Part shown: piece after piece, positions 24,574-36,403 of the stretch
How the letters are laid out: every line of letters begins with the position of its first letter
Numbering within the stretch: the first letter of the stretch is position 1
NCBI GenBank assembly: GCA_018466975.1
Contig: CM031561.1
Coordinates: forward strand, 620,001 to 684,000
Source: Sparassis latifolia
Taxonomy: Eukaryota > Basidiomycota > Agaricomycetes > Polyporales > Sparassidaceae
Direction of reading: 5' to 3'
Length of the DNA: 64,000 nt
Notes under the pieces: generated by a model
What the model was told of the DNA's origin: nothing
The model's database searches: none
The model's input: only the letters and a program-made list of their open reading frames with translations
Translations under genes and position numbers: made by a program

Positions 24574-26060
24574 ATGTCCCTCCGTTTTCTCCAGTTTCTC
24601 ACTCCCCCGCAGCCCGTCACTAGACCCGAGTATGATGGGCTCGAGTTCAGGTGGAGGATGCTCACCTTCCGCCCCGCATGTGCGTACCCCGCATTCTCTT
24701 TTGAGTCACTCAGAGATTATATGTCGCGCAGTGTTCAAGCAGGAGGCAGTCATCCTTGCAATTGTGCTCGTGTATATAGCCGCCTATTTCATCGGGAAGA
24801 AGATGAATGCAAACAGGGCGAATAAATGGTCGGTCCGTAATCACATCGCAAGCATGACGCATGCTCACCTTACACCAGGTTCAAAGAGCAGCGCTCGATC
24901 CTGACAGCACAATTCTCCAGACCATGGCAAAGAGAGGGCCTCATCCAAGGTACTCCCCCTGCTCCTCGTGCTAACCGATGAAAATCCAAGTCTTCTTCAG
25001 ACGGGAGCTCCGACTTCTTCATTTACTCCACCGGCCGGCGCGCCCTCACCTCGCTGCACACGACACTCTCGCTGCGCCCGCGCCACGATCTCGCTCAAGT
25101 CGCGTTTCAATTCGGGCGCGGGCTCATTGAGCTCGACTACAAGCCCTGCGACGAGGTGGAGCTCAATTTCGCTTTCAGAAACACGCCCGGCAAGGAGGGC
25201 GTCCCCGACTGCGTTTGGGCCGTCGTCGCCAAGGACCAGATCCGCGGTATCAAGGAGAACCGGTGGGATCTCGTACGTCCCGCATGTCTATCCCTGCAGA
25301 ATGCGACCGGACCGTGACGCCCCTTGCGTGCTATCCCAGACCTTCACCAAGACGACGGACAACCCGAGCCTCCCGCCCTCGCTCACGGTCATGTCAGGTA
25401 AGCCAGCCAGCCACACGTCCCCACACGCGCCCACACCTGCCCGCTCGCCTGCTCAGAAATCGCCGACGTCACGACGAACCTCCTCAAGCCGCTCGGGACG
25501 CTCTCGCTCCCCGCAGTGCTCTCCGACCCCGCGCTCCTCCCGTACTTCCGCTCGCTGTCGCTCACCGACCAGCCGCGCACCCGTCCGAAAGCGCCGCCCG
25601 CGCCCGGAGCACCGCGAACGCGGCACCTGATCCTCTCGCTCGCGCTGCCCCCGCCGTCCGCCGCACAAGCGGTGCGCCCGCTCATCGCCGCGTCATTCCA
25701 GCTCGTCGACGCGATCGCGGGCGAAGGGAAGGTCTTCGGCAGCCGGGGCGGGCTCGCGGCTGCGCTGCGTCCCGAGACGAAGTCGAAGCTGCGCAAGGTG
25801 CGGGAGGAGCTCGCGCGCGAGCTCAAGGAGGAGGCGGGGAAAGAGAAGGCGGAGGAGAAGGCGGAGGAAAAGGCTGCCGCAAAGAAGAAGGCAGAGGAGG
25901 AGCGGCTGTCGAAGCTGAGTGCCTCGGATCAGAAGAAGGTGCGTGCTGCGTGTGTGGAAGGTAGGCGACGCCCGGTGTTTATGTGTTCTGTCGTTAGGAA
26001 ATGGAGCGCGAGAAGAAACGGCTCATGCGCAAGACGCAAGGGAAGGTTAAAACGCGGTAG
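24574..26060 (+). CDS. CCDC47-like ER membrane protein (DUF1682)
   Basis: Homologue of CCDC47, a subunit of the ER multipass-protein (PAT) chaperone complex in animals. It starts MSLRFLQFLTPPQPVTRPEYDG. A single transmembrane helix AVILAIVLVYIAAYFIG (about 24740-24795) is followed by KKMNANRANKW. The conserved cytosolic domain reads TLHTTLSLRPRHDLAQVAF, FGRGLIELDYKP, DEVELNFAFR, GVPDCVWAVVAKD, IRGIKENRWDLTFTKTTDNP and SEIADVTTNLLKPLG. A low-complexity Pro/Ala insert follows, then VRPLIAASFQLVDAIA. The C-terminus is a long Lys/Glu helix (KEEAGKEKAEEKAEEKAAAKKK) ending RKTQGKVKTR, typical of the family. About five introns; the long frames on other phases here are caused by the high GC content. 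Confidence 0.85.
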
Positions 26061-26249
26061 CGCTTCGTTTTCAATCTGCTGTTTTATCTTGGAAGAGGAT
26101 TTGCGGACCGACATGCTGGAGGTCCAAAATGATATTATTGCATCTGCATCTACATGTACATGTTGCTTTGCATATACTAAACTTCCTGCATACCAATCAT
26201 ACAAGTATCCTGAAATCGTGCATCCAAAGGCAAGATTATTCGTAAATCA

Positions 26250-29200
26250 TCACAAAGTGTTAGTCCTCACCGCTCCACGAAGGCGAATGTTCTGAGATGG
26301 GGGAGACGGTGAAGGAAAGGTGCTCACACTTTCGTCCGCATCCTCTTGCTTCTTGTCGTTCTTGCCCTGCCCCTTGGCATCCTTTGCCGCTGCCTTCGAC
26401 GCGCCCCCTTTGGCGCCCCAGTAATTAAACAGTCGGAGCACCCACGTCGGTCTTAGGCTCTGATTCTCCACAACATCGACCTCCTCCTCCTCTGCCTCGA
26501 TATCAACACCTGCCCCAAGTGGGAGGCCCGCCTCATCCTCCGCCTCGCTCTCCGTCCGACCGCGCCTGTCGACCAGCCGTTCCTCCCCGTCCAACGTCCA
26601 CTGCACCCAATTGAACCGCCCATGTGCACCGCGAATGCCCTGCGGGTGCCGCCTGCCCGTACCGAACGTCTTCTGCCGGAGGGCAAGCACTCGCTGGAGA
26701 GGCTGCGCGGCCATGTGCCACAGGTCGTCCACGAGAAACTGCGCTGACTCGTACGCGAGCGTGTTCGTCTCCTGCGTGAGCGCATCCGAGCGCGTGCGCG
26801 CGGCCTCGAGCTCCTGCAGCACGTGAGCGCGCTGGCGGAGATCTTCGAGGGCCGGCCGCGCAGACTCGTGGTCCTGCCGCAGGCGCGAGTTTGTGCGCGA
26901 GAGCGACGACGTGAGCGCCTCTAGGCACGCGACGACGTTCGCGAGGTGCGCCTCGCGGCGATGCATCACAAGCAGCTGCCCGCAGAGGTCGACGTCGATG
27001 CGCATCCGGTCCAGCGGGAGCACCCGCATTCCCTTCAGGTCTAGAGCGTCGTCAAAGCTTCTCCGGCGCTGCAGGCCAAAGGCAATTGGTCTCCGTCTGA
27101 AGACATCCTCCGTTGCTGTTTCATCCATGTCGGCACTCAGTTCTTCTGAGGGATCCCAAGAGTCGCTCCTCCCAAGCAGACTTGCATTGGGCTTCCTCCC
27201 GTACTGCACATCGTCCTCATCCAACAAGTCTCTCGCACTGACAGGGTCTGACCAGCTGATGATACGCGACTGAAACATTGCTTTCGTAGAAGGCCGCTTC
27301 TGGTTGAATTCGGTGACGCGTCGATCATATTCGGAGAGTTCGCTGACTGAACTCTCGGCAGGACCGAGCGAGCGAAAGCCGTACAGAGAAGGATTGGCAA
27401 CAGTGGGCTCAGCTGCGTAGTAGCGATCAGAAACGAGTACACGACCGCGACAAAGTAGTTGGATGCTCACATACTGGGGAGACCTGTCCGCTACTCAATA
27501 TCTCGTCTTCGTCAGCTTCACTAGGGGAGTACAAGAGTATCAGTAGTCAGACAGAGAGGTGGCAGTTTCAGATCTAACCTCGATATAACTACAGAAGGCA
27601 CCGTTATCGGCTGCGCAGATGGTCCAGATTGTCCAATCCGTGCTCCGCGTGGGGGAGACTCAGGCGATAGAAACGCTTTCCCTAGCGTGCCGAAGTCGAC
27701 ACTCAACTTCTTTGTCCTGCTCAAGCTACGGATCATTGAGTTAACCAGTGAAACACTACCCAGTGACGTCACTCACGCAGCCCAATTCTCAAATTTCCGT
27801 TGTACCCTTCCGGGCCATGGCCGGGCACCGTTATGCTCACACTCGTCCTCGGACAACTTCGGCTCTTTCTCCTTGTCTCTGTCATACTTCTCCTTGTGCT
27901 TACCCTCTTTGCCATCCTTCTCTCGTCCTTCTCCCTCCCTTTCCGTTTCCTTCTCGCGCGAGCGCTCCTCCCCCATTTCCCCGTCGCTCCAGGCTACCTC
28001 CCGATCACGCCGCTTCTTCCTTGCCTCTCCCGGCCTCCCTGTCCATAAATAGAGCAAGCTCTGCGGCGAGTCTTTTGAACCACCAGTTATTACTTTCACC
28101 AGAGCAGACAAGTCGGACGTCGGGTTTACACTGGTCGCCGCACCAGAACCGGGGCTACCTGCCTCCGAGCTAGAGGCGCCAGTGGTGGTGCGTATGTCTG
28201 TCGCAAGATCGTCGAGTTTGTTGATGAGCACACGGTGGACCTTGTAGGAATCGTTCTGTCGCATCTTCTTCTCGTAGGCAGACCTGATGGACTCGATTAC
28301 AGGCAGACACAGGCACGTCACGGGCGGAATTGAGGGCGCCGGAGGGACGGGAGAAGCGCCAGACGAAGAGGGCGAAGAGCCGGAGAGAGGGCTCGTGTTG
28401 GGAATTACGGCTTGAGTGACACTGAGGGAGTGGGAGTGGGACTGCGTAGTAGATTTGGAAATGTAGGTGTCAAGGGCTCTGATGAAGGCCTGCGGGTCTA
28501 CGAAGGGATCCTTCGGCACGACCTATCAAAGGACCAACAACATTCAGCGGACGAATGGCGTTCTATAGACCAAGGAACAGCGTACGTGTCCAAGTGCGTG
28601 CAACTTATTGCGCAACGTTAATATTGAACTGAAGAGTGCTGCTACAATTGACGGATCCGCTACCCTTTCCATCGGCTTATAAGTTAAGTGCGTGGTGAGA
28701 GGTTAAAATATTTCAGAATCAAGTATTGGTATCCGAAATTTCGACATACCTCTACTTTCATGTACAATTCTCCAATTTCAACCACCCAGCGTCTGAGACC
28801 CTCGCATGTGACATCGCATAGCAAGCCATTGCGTTCTTCCGGCAGGATGTCCAGCATGCCATAGATCGTGAGCGCAGCTTGAATAAGCTTAACCAGTTCT
28901 AAGACTGTATCATTAAAGAGGGTAGAAGACTGAGCGAGCGCCTTTTCTGGAATGCGATACATTGAGATAAAACGGTCTTTTGTGGCATCACTATTTGCAG
29001 GTGTGAACAGAGAGGTAGATGATGACTATAAAAGTTAGGAGCACACCTAGGTTCCTCTAGCGTCAACGCACTGCGCCCGCTGCAACCCATCCTGAGGATA
29101 TTGATGTTCGTGTACAGCTGTTCGCGCACTAGCAGAAAATTGCCGCGAGGGATGTGCACAATAGTGTAATCGGAGCGGAAATTAGCCAACGACGTCACCA

Positions 29201-30096
29201 TAAGCGTTCCTTTGTCTGTCTTCAATAAAATATTAGTCGACAATTATCTGCTGGCGATTGAACTGACCTCCTTTGCACGCGCACCTTCACGGCGCAGCTC
29301 TCGAATGGCGTTGTCCCACTCCGTCGCAGCATCTACTTGACTCAAGGAGGACTGAGGACTGAGCGCTGTAACGGTGATCTACGGCCATGCAAGGTGAAAC
29401 CAGAATACTCAAATTTTCAAGGTAGGATCAGACCTTATGCGATGGCTCCCCTGTTAATACAGTCAGCGCAGTGACAGGACGCCGCCGCTCTACTACCCTT
29501 GGAACGCTGTATCAGCGTCCGAAGAGCCCCTGCGCGTACCCTCTTTAGAGCACTCACCATCTCTCTACGGCAAATATTTGGAAGCCCTCGAGTTCAATCT
29601 GTTCCTCCACCACTTCAAACTTGCGACCCCCTCCAATCCAATCTGAAGTTACAGTGCTCGTAGAACGTTCATTTGGGTCAACAGGGACAAGATTGGATGT
29701 TGAGCCTGCCCTAGACCGAGGAGGCTTCGACGGGGAGAATCTTGCTGGTGGTGGAACACGAGGAGAACCATTCGGTATCGCTTTCGGGGAGCGAACGGTG
29801 GGCATGAGAAGCCTTCTGGATGTAGGAGGTAGTAGCACATTGCTCGAAGAAACTTGCGGGGTGAGAAACGGAGTAGAAGGATGTGATGGTGCTAGGGACG
29901 CTCCTAGTGACGAAGTGGCTGCATGGGTTTGCGAGCGAGATATGGAGGGTGGTATGGGGGACGCGCTTCCGGAAGAAACATGAGATATGGTCGAAGACTT
30001 CGAGCGGGTAGGCAGTGGAAGAAGGTCGGATGGAGAGGACATGGACGTTTCGTCCGAGTCTGTCTCGGTGCGCAGCGCCCGGGTCAAGACGCACAT
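26250..30096 (-). CDS. Stb6-like protein
   Basis: Large protein of about 1050 residues assembled from about eight exons. It resembles Stb2/Stb6 of yeast, which were found as Sin3 binders; the molecular role is unclear. The start is MCVLTRALRTETDSDETS at 30096 (MSSPSDLLPLP at 30042 is an alternative). After a Ser/Pro-rich leader comes FEVVEEQIELEGFQIFAVERW, then the Stb6 N-terminal signature YTIVHIPRGNFLLVREQLYT and RMGCSGRSALTLEEP, then MYRIPEKALAQSSTLFNDTVLELVKL. The middle part (28519-27773) has an Arg/Lys/Glu-rich segment (about 27830-27990). The last exon (27442-26250) contains FGLQRRRSFDDALDLKGMRVLPLDR and a coiled-coil stretch (about 26990-26780), and ends RGAVRTNTL. Exon borders between 27440 and 27780 are approximate. 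Confidence 0.7.
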
Positions 30097-30349
30097 GTGT
30101 CCACAAATGGAAGGTCTCCTGGTTCGCGAGTAAATTGCATCAACACATATATACAGTACATACAGTATGTGTACTTAGTGCTTTGGTTATCATCCCTACA
30201 CAGAGCCTTTACAACATAATTTCTGGAGAGTGCTCAATCAATTAAGCGAGTGGCGACATTGTCCATTACCCCGTGCATCGTGACTCATCGTCGCTCGGAC
30301 TAGTACTCATACACCAGACATCTGTACCTCACTGCAGGAGCCACTCCCA

Positions 30350-32102
30350 GGGTGCGGCGCGAACTGTGCATGTTGTCTACAACATTTGGACTGTCATCCC
30401 AGTATCGGATCAGGTTGCTCGCTCTTGGACTTCTCATTGATCGAGACATGCCGAACATCAACGACATCGCGATCGAGGTGTCAAGTTGGAAAATGAACAT
30501 CGTGCTGGGATTGTCAGGCTACTCCCCACCACCAGTACCGCCAACACAGCCGCCGACGCTCCACAATTCTCCGCCACGCTCGCTCTCAAACCTACTGTCT
30601 TTACTGTGATAACCCGTACAAATCATGGCACACTGCGCCATCGTCCAGCATTCGGTCTTGTCAGAGGTCAGTATCGTAACGTTTTTGACAAAACAATTCG
30701 TGGAATTACGAGCTGAATGCTGACGGATGGTATTCCCCATCTAGGACGCTGATGTGATCACGCAGGAGTTCATTTCTGAACAAGTGAGAATACGCTCTTC
30801 TTGCTGACTTTTCCTGACATCTTGAACGTCTCTCGTAGTATCTTACAACACTACCTCGCTCGTATATAACCCAGTATGATGTATTCACATCTCGCCCACA
30901 TGCACACTACTCGCGCAGCCGGCCAGGAACATTCGCCCGCAGTGCGAAACAGGCCCTCGTCATCTTTTCGCCTTCGTCCGGATACCACGGTTGGTATCAC
31001 TGCAGATCTATCTTGGAACAAGAGCGCGTTGACGAGCTCACAGACATGCTCTCTGTTTGCACCTTACACGATTACCCTTGCGACGATCCTCATCTTGTCG
31101 AGGGTATCTGTCATGGCTTGGCTTCTTTGACTATCTCAGACCCGCTCGTGATCATCAAGAATGCGGCATCCTCGTGCGAAGAGGTCGATCAACTTGCCCG
31201 TCGCGTTGCCCTATTGAGGATCATTGATGATTTCGCCGACGCGGTAGACTGTATGGGGGCTTCATTCGACAGCGACCTCACGCTGGTGGAATGCCCAGGA
31301 GCTACTATGGAGTCTGAAATCTTCAAAACAGTACATATTGCAACAGCTGACACAGCGGAACTTGGCGTTCTGGATTTCGAGCCTGACAAGGAGCGTCTGT
31401 GGACAGAAAATACCATGTGGAAGCCACCGTTTTCTTCCATAGATGCGGATCAACATAACAAAACTGAACGTCTCAGTTTAGATGATCCCATCTTCCCATC
31501 TTCCTGTCTGTCATGCACACGCATGTTGGCCCACGCCCTGCCACACATACTTCCTTCTGCCCTCTCGCCGCTCACTTCAACTGAAGTCCTGGAGACCTTG
31601 CATCGCGTAGCCCGACCTGACCTATTCTTTCCTCTTCCCCCGATGGTCAGTCTCTTGATCGACGTTGACTGATTCTATGCCGGTCCTTCGTGACTTTCCG
31701 TGATCGTGGACCGACAATGCTCCTGAAACAGTTTTCCTCTCAAACTATATTCACCAATATATTCCGACATCAGTGTCTTATATTTCCTGTACACGGACGG
31801 CCACTCTACAAGAATGCCTTTCAGGTGTTCATCTCCACATATATGTTATCATCTTGGCATGGGATCTGGTCCTTCTTGGACAGGCCATCCACATCACCAC
31901 TAACATGTATCAGCCCGCGCAATTGCCCCTGCTGGACTGGTTCATCCCCGCAGTCTTCGACTTCACCTCTCTGCGTCTGGCGATCTCGTTCCTCTCCCCA
32001 CTTGTTCAGATCAGTAATAAGGATGAATCCTCGGGACTCAGGCGACAAGCGCATACTCCGGGTTTCGTCGTCCCTCCAATCTACCACGTTACAATCTCGT
32101 AG
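30350..32102 (+). CDS. Hypothetical protein, start unresolved
   Basis: Not recognised, but the exon chain is convincing. A frame through LENEHRAGIVRLLPT to HGTLRHRPAFGLVR (30486-30668) joins at 30744 to DADVITQEFISEQ, then at 30841 to YLTTLPRSYITQYDVF, and runs uninterrupted to FFPLPPM (31646). It then joins at 31730 to FSSQTIFTNIFRHQCLIFP and, after a 60-bp intron, to AIHITTNMYQPAQLPLLDW, ending YHVTIS with TAG at 32100-32102. All splice sites are GT..AG and keep frame. The upstream exon (about 30350-30420) has a plausible donor after VIPVSDQ, but no in-frame ATG was found, so the true start lies further 5' or is mis-assigned. No domain, signal peptide or membrane helix is evident. Confidence 0.55.
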
Positions 32103-32162
32103 AAGTTCGCGCTGGCATCATGCATGATTTTCCTCACATTAATGTCTCAGGCCACTACTCAC

Positions 32163-32300
32163 GGCCCGTTCGGTAGTCCGGTGTCCTGTTCTGTTTACCT
32201 GCCAAAACGCGAACCGGGTTTTGAGTCGGGTCCCGAGACCCAATCCCTACCACAGCACAAACCGAGCCCGGTTCGCCGACCCTAAGCAACCGAACAGGCC
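32163..32300. mobile_element. Short MITE-like inverted-repeat element
   Basis: The ends are imperfect inverted repeats: GGCCCGTTCGGTAG on the left and CAACCGAACAGGCC on the right (reverse complement GGCCTGTTCGGTTG). The same tetranucleotide CTCA occurs directly outside the right end and one base outside the left end, so a target duplication is possible but not certain. The interior is rich in short inverted pieces (AACCGGGTT, ACCGAGCCCGGTTCG). No coding capacity. It begins 60 bp after the stop codon of the preceding gene. Confidence 0.5.
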
Positions 32301-32865
32301 CTCAGGGACATTCGACCTATTACAATATTCAAGCCTCTCAACGATCTCATTACAGTACTGCATATGCGTTATATGTGTTACGCTAGTAGACTCCAATCTA
32401 GAAACTGTATTTAACCGGCATTGACTCAAGTCATAGATGCGTTGTTGTAATAAGTGACTCTTCGATTTGCGTAGCACATTAGCTCTAGTGTTGCATGTAC
32501 TTATTATACCTGGTGTTCCTAACTGGAACCCATGCCGGTAATATACCTACCCACCCGATGAAAGTTCTCGGAAGTAGATTTGAGCCCGATCGTGATCGAC
32601 GGTCCATCTTCAAAGTTGCACTGCTTCGTGCCGTCCCGCTCACTGAGCCCAAGTACGATGCCCATCTATCTCTTCTCCTAGCCCCGGAACTGCTTTTTAG
32701 AGAAGTGCTTCGGATTCGTACTATCTACCCTGAGCTGTCGTAGAGCGCCAGTTCTATCGTGTCTATGCACCTCGTCCGCCTTCCGGTCTGCCTTCTACGA
32801 CCGTGCGGTTGTCTGCCTTCTACGACCTAAAGTTATCTGCAACCAGACATACGGAGTTCGTCTAG
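32301..32865. other. Intergenic region before the CcmS-related gene
   Basis: 565 bp. An open frame at 32495-32743 has no recognised motif. The part just before 32866 contains two near copies of CCTTCTACGACC (about 32789 and 32817). Probable promoter. Confidence 0.3.
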
Positions 32866-35259
32866 ATGGCGAAACTGAAGAAAGGAAAGCAGAAAGGCCC
32901 GGATGAACCTAAAGATACAGATCCACCCAGTAGAGTGGCGGTACCTGTTGCCTTCCGGGAGCCTTTGGCACAAGCACCGAGGATAGGCCAAGCCAAGGCT
33001 GGACACTTCAAGGAGGAATTCTCTCAGGAGGGCTCTATCCGTCAGGACCAGAGTATACATGGTCGAGTTGGTTCGTCTCTAATATCCTCCAGCGTTATAT
33101 CCTGGCTGCATACCCTGCTACTGTCTGCTCTTTATGTTCACGATCTATTCTCTCAGGTGCGCTGTACGGATCAGGAGAGGGCACTGTCGCTGGAGGAGAT
33201 GACGATGGTTGGGGAGCGACCGCGGGCGATCCATGGGGTCCCCAGGTCAGCACTACCCCTACCATGAGCAGGGGTGCAGGGAGTGTCATTGGAGCCAATG
33301 CAACTTCTGCCTCTGAATGGGAGATTGAAAATCAAGGCGAAGGTGTTCCAGGTGGTTGGGGAGACCCCAACGATACCGTACAGCATACAACAGGAGGTCT
33401 TATCAGCGCCAAAAGCGGTCGCACTAAGAAGAAGGGCGCTATTGTCCAGGGCGCGCCGTCCTCGCCGCCGCCTCTTACAATCCCTCCACCTCCTCCACCT
33501 CCTCCCGCCGCTCCCCCGCCTTCTCTCGCAGCAGCAGCTGCCGCCGTTCAATCGGGAATGAATCACCATCAGACCCACTATCAAGCTGCAGCAGATGCAG
33601 GCTTCGAAAGTCCTCAGGTTCCCGCGAACGATGACTGGGGGGATCCATCAGATGGATGGGGCGATGTTGCCTCGGAGCCAACTCCTTGGGGTGTCCCTGC
33701 AGCGCCGCCGCCGCCGCCACAAATGCAGCTACGGGGCCAGCCGCCGCTCCACACTCAAATTCAGCTTGGAGCAAATGGGCGAATGAAGCGAAGACACTCC
33801 CCAAGGTAGCTGCTTCAGTTCCCATCCCAGCTCCCCCAGGGCTAGCTCCTCTCCCTTCTGGCGTTACATCCAGTAGGGAAATACCGGCGCTGTCTCACCA
33901 GCAAGCAAATCTGCATTCCTTGCTCACACAGCCGAATCAGGGCAGAGGTGTCTCTGTGCAAATCCAGGCTCGACAGCTGCGTGAACAGTTGCATGCGCAA
34001 CGACAGCAACAACAGATGTACTTGCAGCAGGAGCATCTCCGGCAGCAGCAGCAGCAGCAAAACCACTCCCATCCGCAGCGGCCGCAACGAGGACGCCAAA
34101 GGGATCATCACACACAACAACAAGGACCTAGCATAGCACAGCATCTTCAGCCTCAGCAGATCGAGCAGTCCGATAGCTGGGGCAGTACCGGATGGGGTGG
34201 CGGCGGCGGCGGCGGTCGGGGATCTGATTGGGCAGACCCCATCCCAGAAGAAGACGAAGAGGAAGAAGAGGAAGACATGTACGAAGACGAGGAAGAGGAG
34301 GAAGAGGAAGAGGAAGCAGTGGAAGATTACGACCACGGCTATGGTCACGGATACGGCCATCGAGTTCGATTTTCACCACAGGACGACTACCAATACGGAT
34401 ATGTGGAGAATACGCAACCATCCGTACCACCGCCAGCCCCATCTCCAGCCCCACCCCGCCAGCAGCCACTCTGGACCGACCCTGTAGCGTCAAAGACTAT
34501 GTCCATGGCAGTTGGTCGACCGTCGACGGTTTTTGAGCTTGTCTCGCCACGGAACGAAAATCATTTTGTACAATCATACGGAGCAGCACTAGAACACGCA
34601 CAGCGTGCGCTGTTCGGGAATGGTCGTCCTGCGAAAGAGAGGATTTACTGGGGCCTCAGCCCAGATAAAGACCAGCGTGTCTCGTCACTCCTACGATGGA
34701 TTCATATCATGTCTAATGGCCTTGCGACTATTGGTGTGAGTTGTTCGTTGGACCATATCCCGACACGCTCTCATCACTTCCGAATGGATGCGGCAGTTGG
34801 AGAGGTTTCTTCAAACTGGAGAACGCGGTGCGCTCATATCCAACGCTGACTATCGTTCTAATATGTCAGGTTCGCCGGTGCAGCCTGCGTTTGACTGGGT
34901 TCCCATCGAGCAGCTGCAGCGCACGCTCGACCACATGCTACAGGAGTCGGTCGCGCTGTATGATCCCGCTCTTCTAGTGATTGTTTATGTTTTCTTACTC
35001 TCCAAGACCGGGAACAGCCTCGCAGTGTGGCGAAGGAAGCTCGCTGTGCCTGAGACTGTGCGGCTTGCTCACGAGGAGGATATCCTAAGGGCAAAAGAGA
35101 TGCTAAAGACTAACTACTCCGTCTATGTTGACGAGTGAGCCCTTGGTCTTGGCAGTGCCCTTCGCTTCTAACATGCTGGATTACAGACTTCCTGTTAAAC
35201 CAGAAGCTAAATCGAAGCAGAAGAAACGCGGTTTCTTCAGTAGGTTGTTCAGGTGGTAG
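32866..35259 (+). CDS. CcmS-related domain protein, low-complexity N-terminus
   Basis: Basidiomycete protein of unknown function whose C-terminal domain matches what is called the CcmS-related domain. It starts MAKLKKGKQKGPDEPK. After an intron near 33070-33150 the N-terminal half is rich in Gly, Trp, Asp and Pro, with polyproline (about 33485-33525), polyalanine, a glutamine run (about 33980-34080), a glycine run (about 34200) and an acidic block of about 30 Asp/Glu (about 34245-34330). The conserved domain starts YGAALEHAQRALFGNGRPAK and continues with ERIYWGLSPDKDQRVSSLLRW, KFLQTGERGALISNADYRSN (across an intron), FDWVPIEQLQRTLDHMLQES and YVFLLSKTGNSLAVWRRKL. It ends RGFFSRLFRW, TAG 35257-35259. 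The gene is continuous except for four introns. Confidence 0.75.
34021..34080 (+). repeat. CAG/CAA microsatellite within coding sequence
   Basis: Irregular CAG/CAA tract coding for glutamine runs (QRQQQQMYLQQEH, RQQQQQQNH) in the CcmS-related gene. Likely length-polymorphic. Confidence 0.7.
34242..34325 (+). repeat. GAA/GAG/GAC-rich tract coding for acidic block
   Basis: Purine-rich run encoding an almost uninterrupted series of Glu and Asp. On the opposite strand it gives a long, spurious open frame. Confidence 0.7.
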
Positions 35260-35485
35260 CTTGGCCAGGATCGGGCTACCGTGGAATCTTCGCTATCTCT
35301 GCTATCTTTGCTGAATTCATTCCCTCTTTAATCACACGGTTTGTTGCTCCATCTGTATTGTGGATCCTCATTTTGAATCTACTCAGGGCTTACTGTACGA
35401 TTCACCCACACTTGACAACTGTATTTCCATTTCAGAGATTCTTTCCATGTTTTGGACCTCGTAAGCCTAGGATTCTCATTGTATA

Positions 35486-36156
35486 CTGTACCATTTCGAT
35501 CTATTCGACATGTCACGGGTCACATGCCCTTCTGTTGTGTCGAAATTTGGCGGCTGTCATGGGTCACACTCTGTAAAAACCGGAAGTCAAGTGAAGTCTA
35601 AGTATTGTCAGGCTGCAGCGAGTTTCAAAAATTTGGCACTGTAGTCTCAGAGAAGTCAGGATAAGTCCAATTTCAGTCGCCAAAGTGATCCTGCCAAGAA
35701 ATTATGCCATCAAATACAGTCAAATCCTAGTCTGCAAAAGTCTGACACCACAGTTGATTGTCTCATAATACATGGCATTCTGGTACTCATATGTTGGTTC
35801 TTTTGCACTCAGAGGTTGGAATATAGCTGTAGAGACATGATCTAAACCATACGAGGTCATGTACTACAAGAAAATCATACAAATAGTCATAAATAGTCAT
35901 ATTTGCCAGAATTTCGAATTTGGCTGACTACACTTTGACTTCCCGTTTTTACTGAGGGTCACAGGTAGTACTGTCGGAAGGTCTTTGCATGTCACTGCCC
36001 CAAAGGGCACCCAAAATGGGGGGAATTCCCTAAAAAGGGTCCAAAATGTCGAAAATTTCGGCCGGTCACGGGTGTCCGGCCGAGTTGTCTACCTGTCGAA
36101 TCGGTACCATGCTGTCACGCGTCACAGCGGGTGTCGAATAGATCGAAATGGTACAG
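35486..36156. mobile_element. Older inverted-repeat (MITE-like) element, host of a nested insertion
   Basis: Positions 35484-35510 and 36132-36158 are perfect 27-bp inverted copies: TACTGTACCATTTCGATC continuing to TATTCGACA on the left, its reverse complement on the right. Further inward, weaker matches continue (TGTCACGGGTCAC-like units). The outermost TA on each side fits a TA target duplication with termini CTGTACC/GGTACAG, as in Tc1/mariner-type MITEs. Without the nested insertion and its duplicated 8 bp the element is about 276 bp. No coding capacity. It lies between the 3' end of the CcmS-related gene and the next promoter. Confidence 0.65.
35569..35955. mobile_element. hAT-like MITE nested in an older element
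   Basis: 387 bp bounded by inverted repeats of about 25 bp: CTCTGTAAAAACCGGAAGTC at the left end and, reading inward from the right end, TCAGTAAAAACGGGAAGTCA. It is flanked on both sides by an exact 8-bp direct repeat GGGTCACA (35561-35568 and 35956-35963), the duplication size of hAT transposons. The interior is A/T-rich and non-coding, with small tandem units (AAATAGTCAT twice at about 35880). It splits the older element around it, so it is the younger insertion. Confidence 0.75.
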
Positions 36157-36403
36157 TACTCTCCGCATGTCTATCGCTCTAGCAAATGATAACGACAATC
36201 GATAAGTGCACCAAGTTGCAAAGCCTGAGTCAGATTATCGTTGACAGATCATGACATTACTATTAGCCCTTGTGTTCTATGACTTCGATTGGGACTGTGC
36301 TGACTACATAAGCCGCACGATTGCCAGAGCGTGCGTCTTCACGGCAGCAGTCTCTGCTCTACAGTTACTAAGTACTCTCATCTTGTGCATTCACCCTACT
36401 ACC

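Noticed and set aside
24968..25964. Long Arg/Pro/Ser-rich plus-strand frames
   Set aside because: Alternative frames of the GC-rich CCDC47-like gene; they cross its introns and lack family resemblance.
33842..34360. Minus-strand frame of 172 codons rich in Leu and Phe
   Set aside because: Antisense of the glutamine and acidic tracts of the CcmS-related gene.
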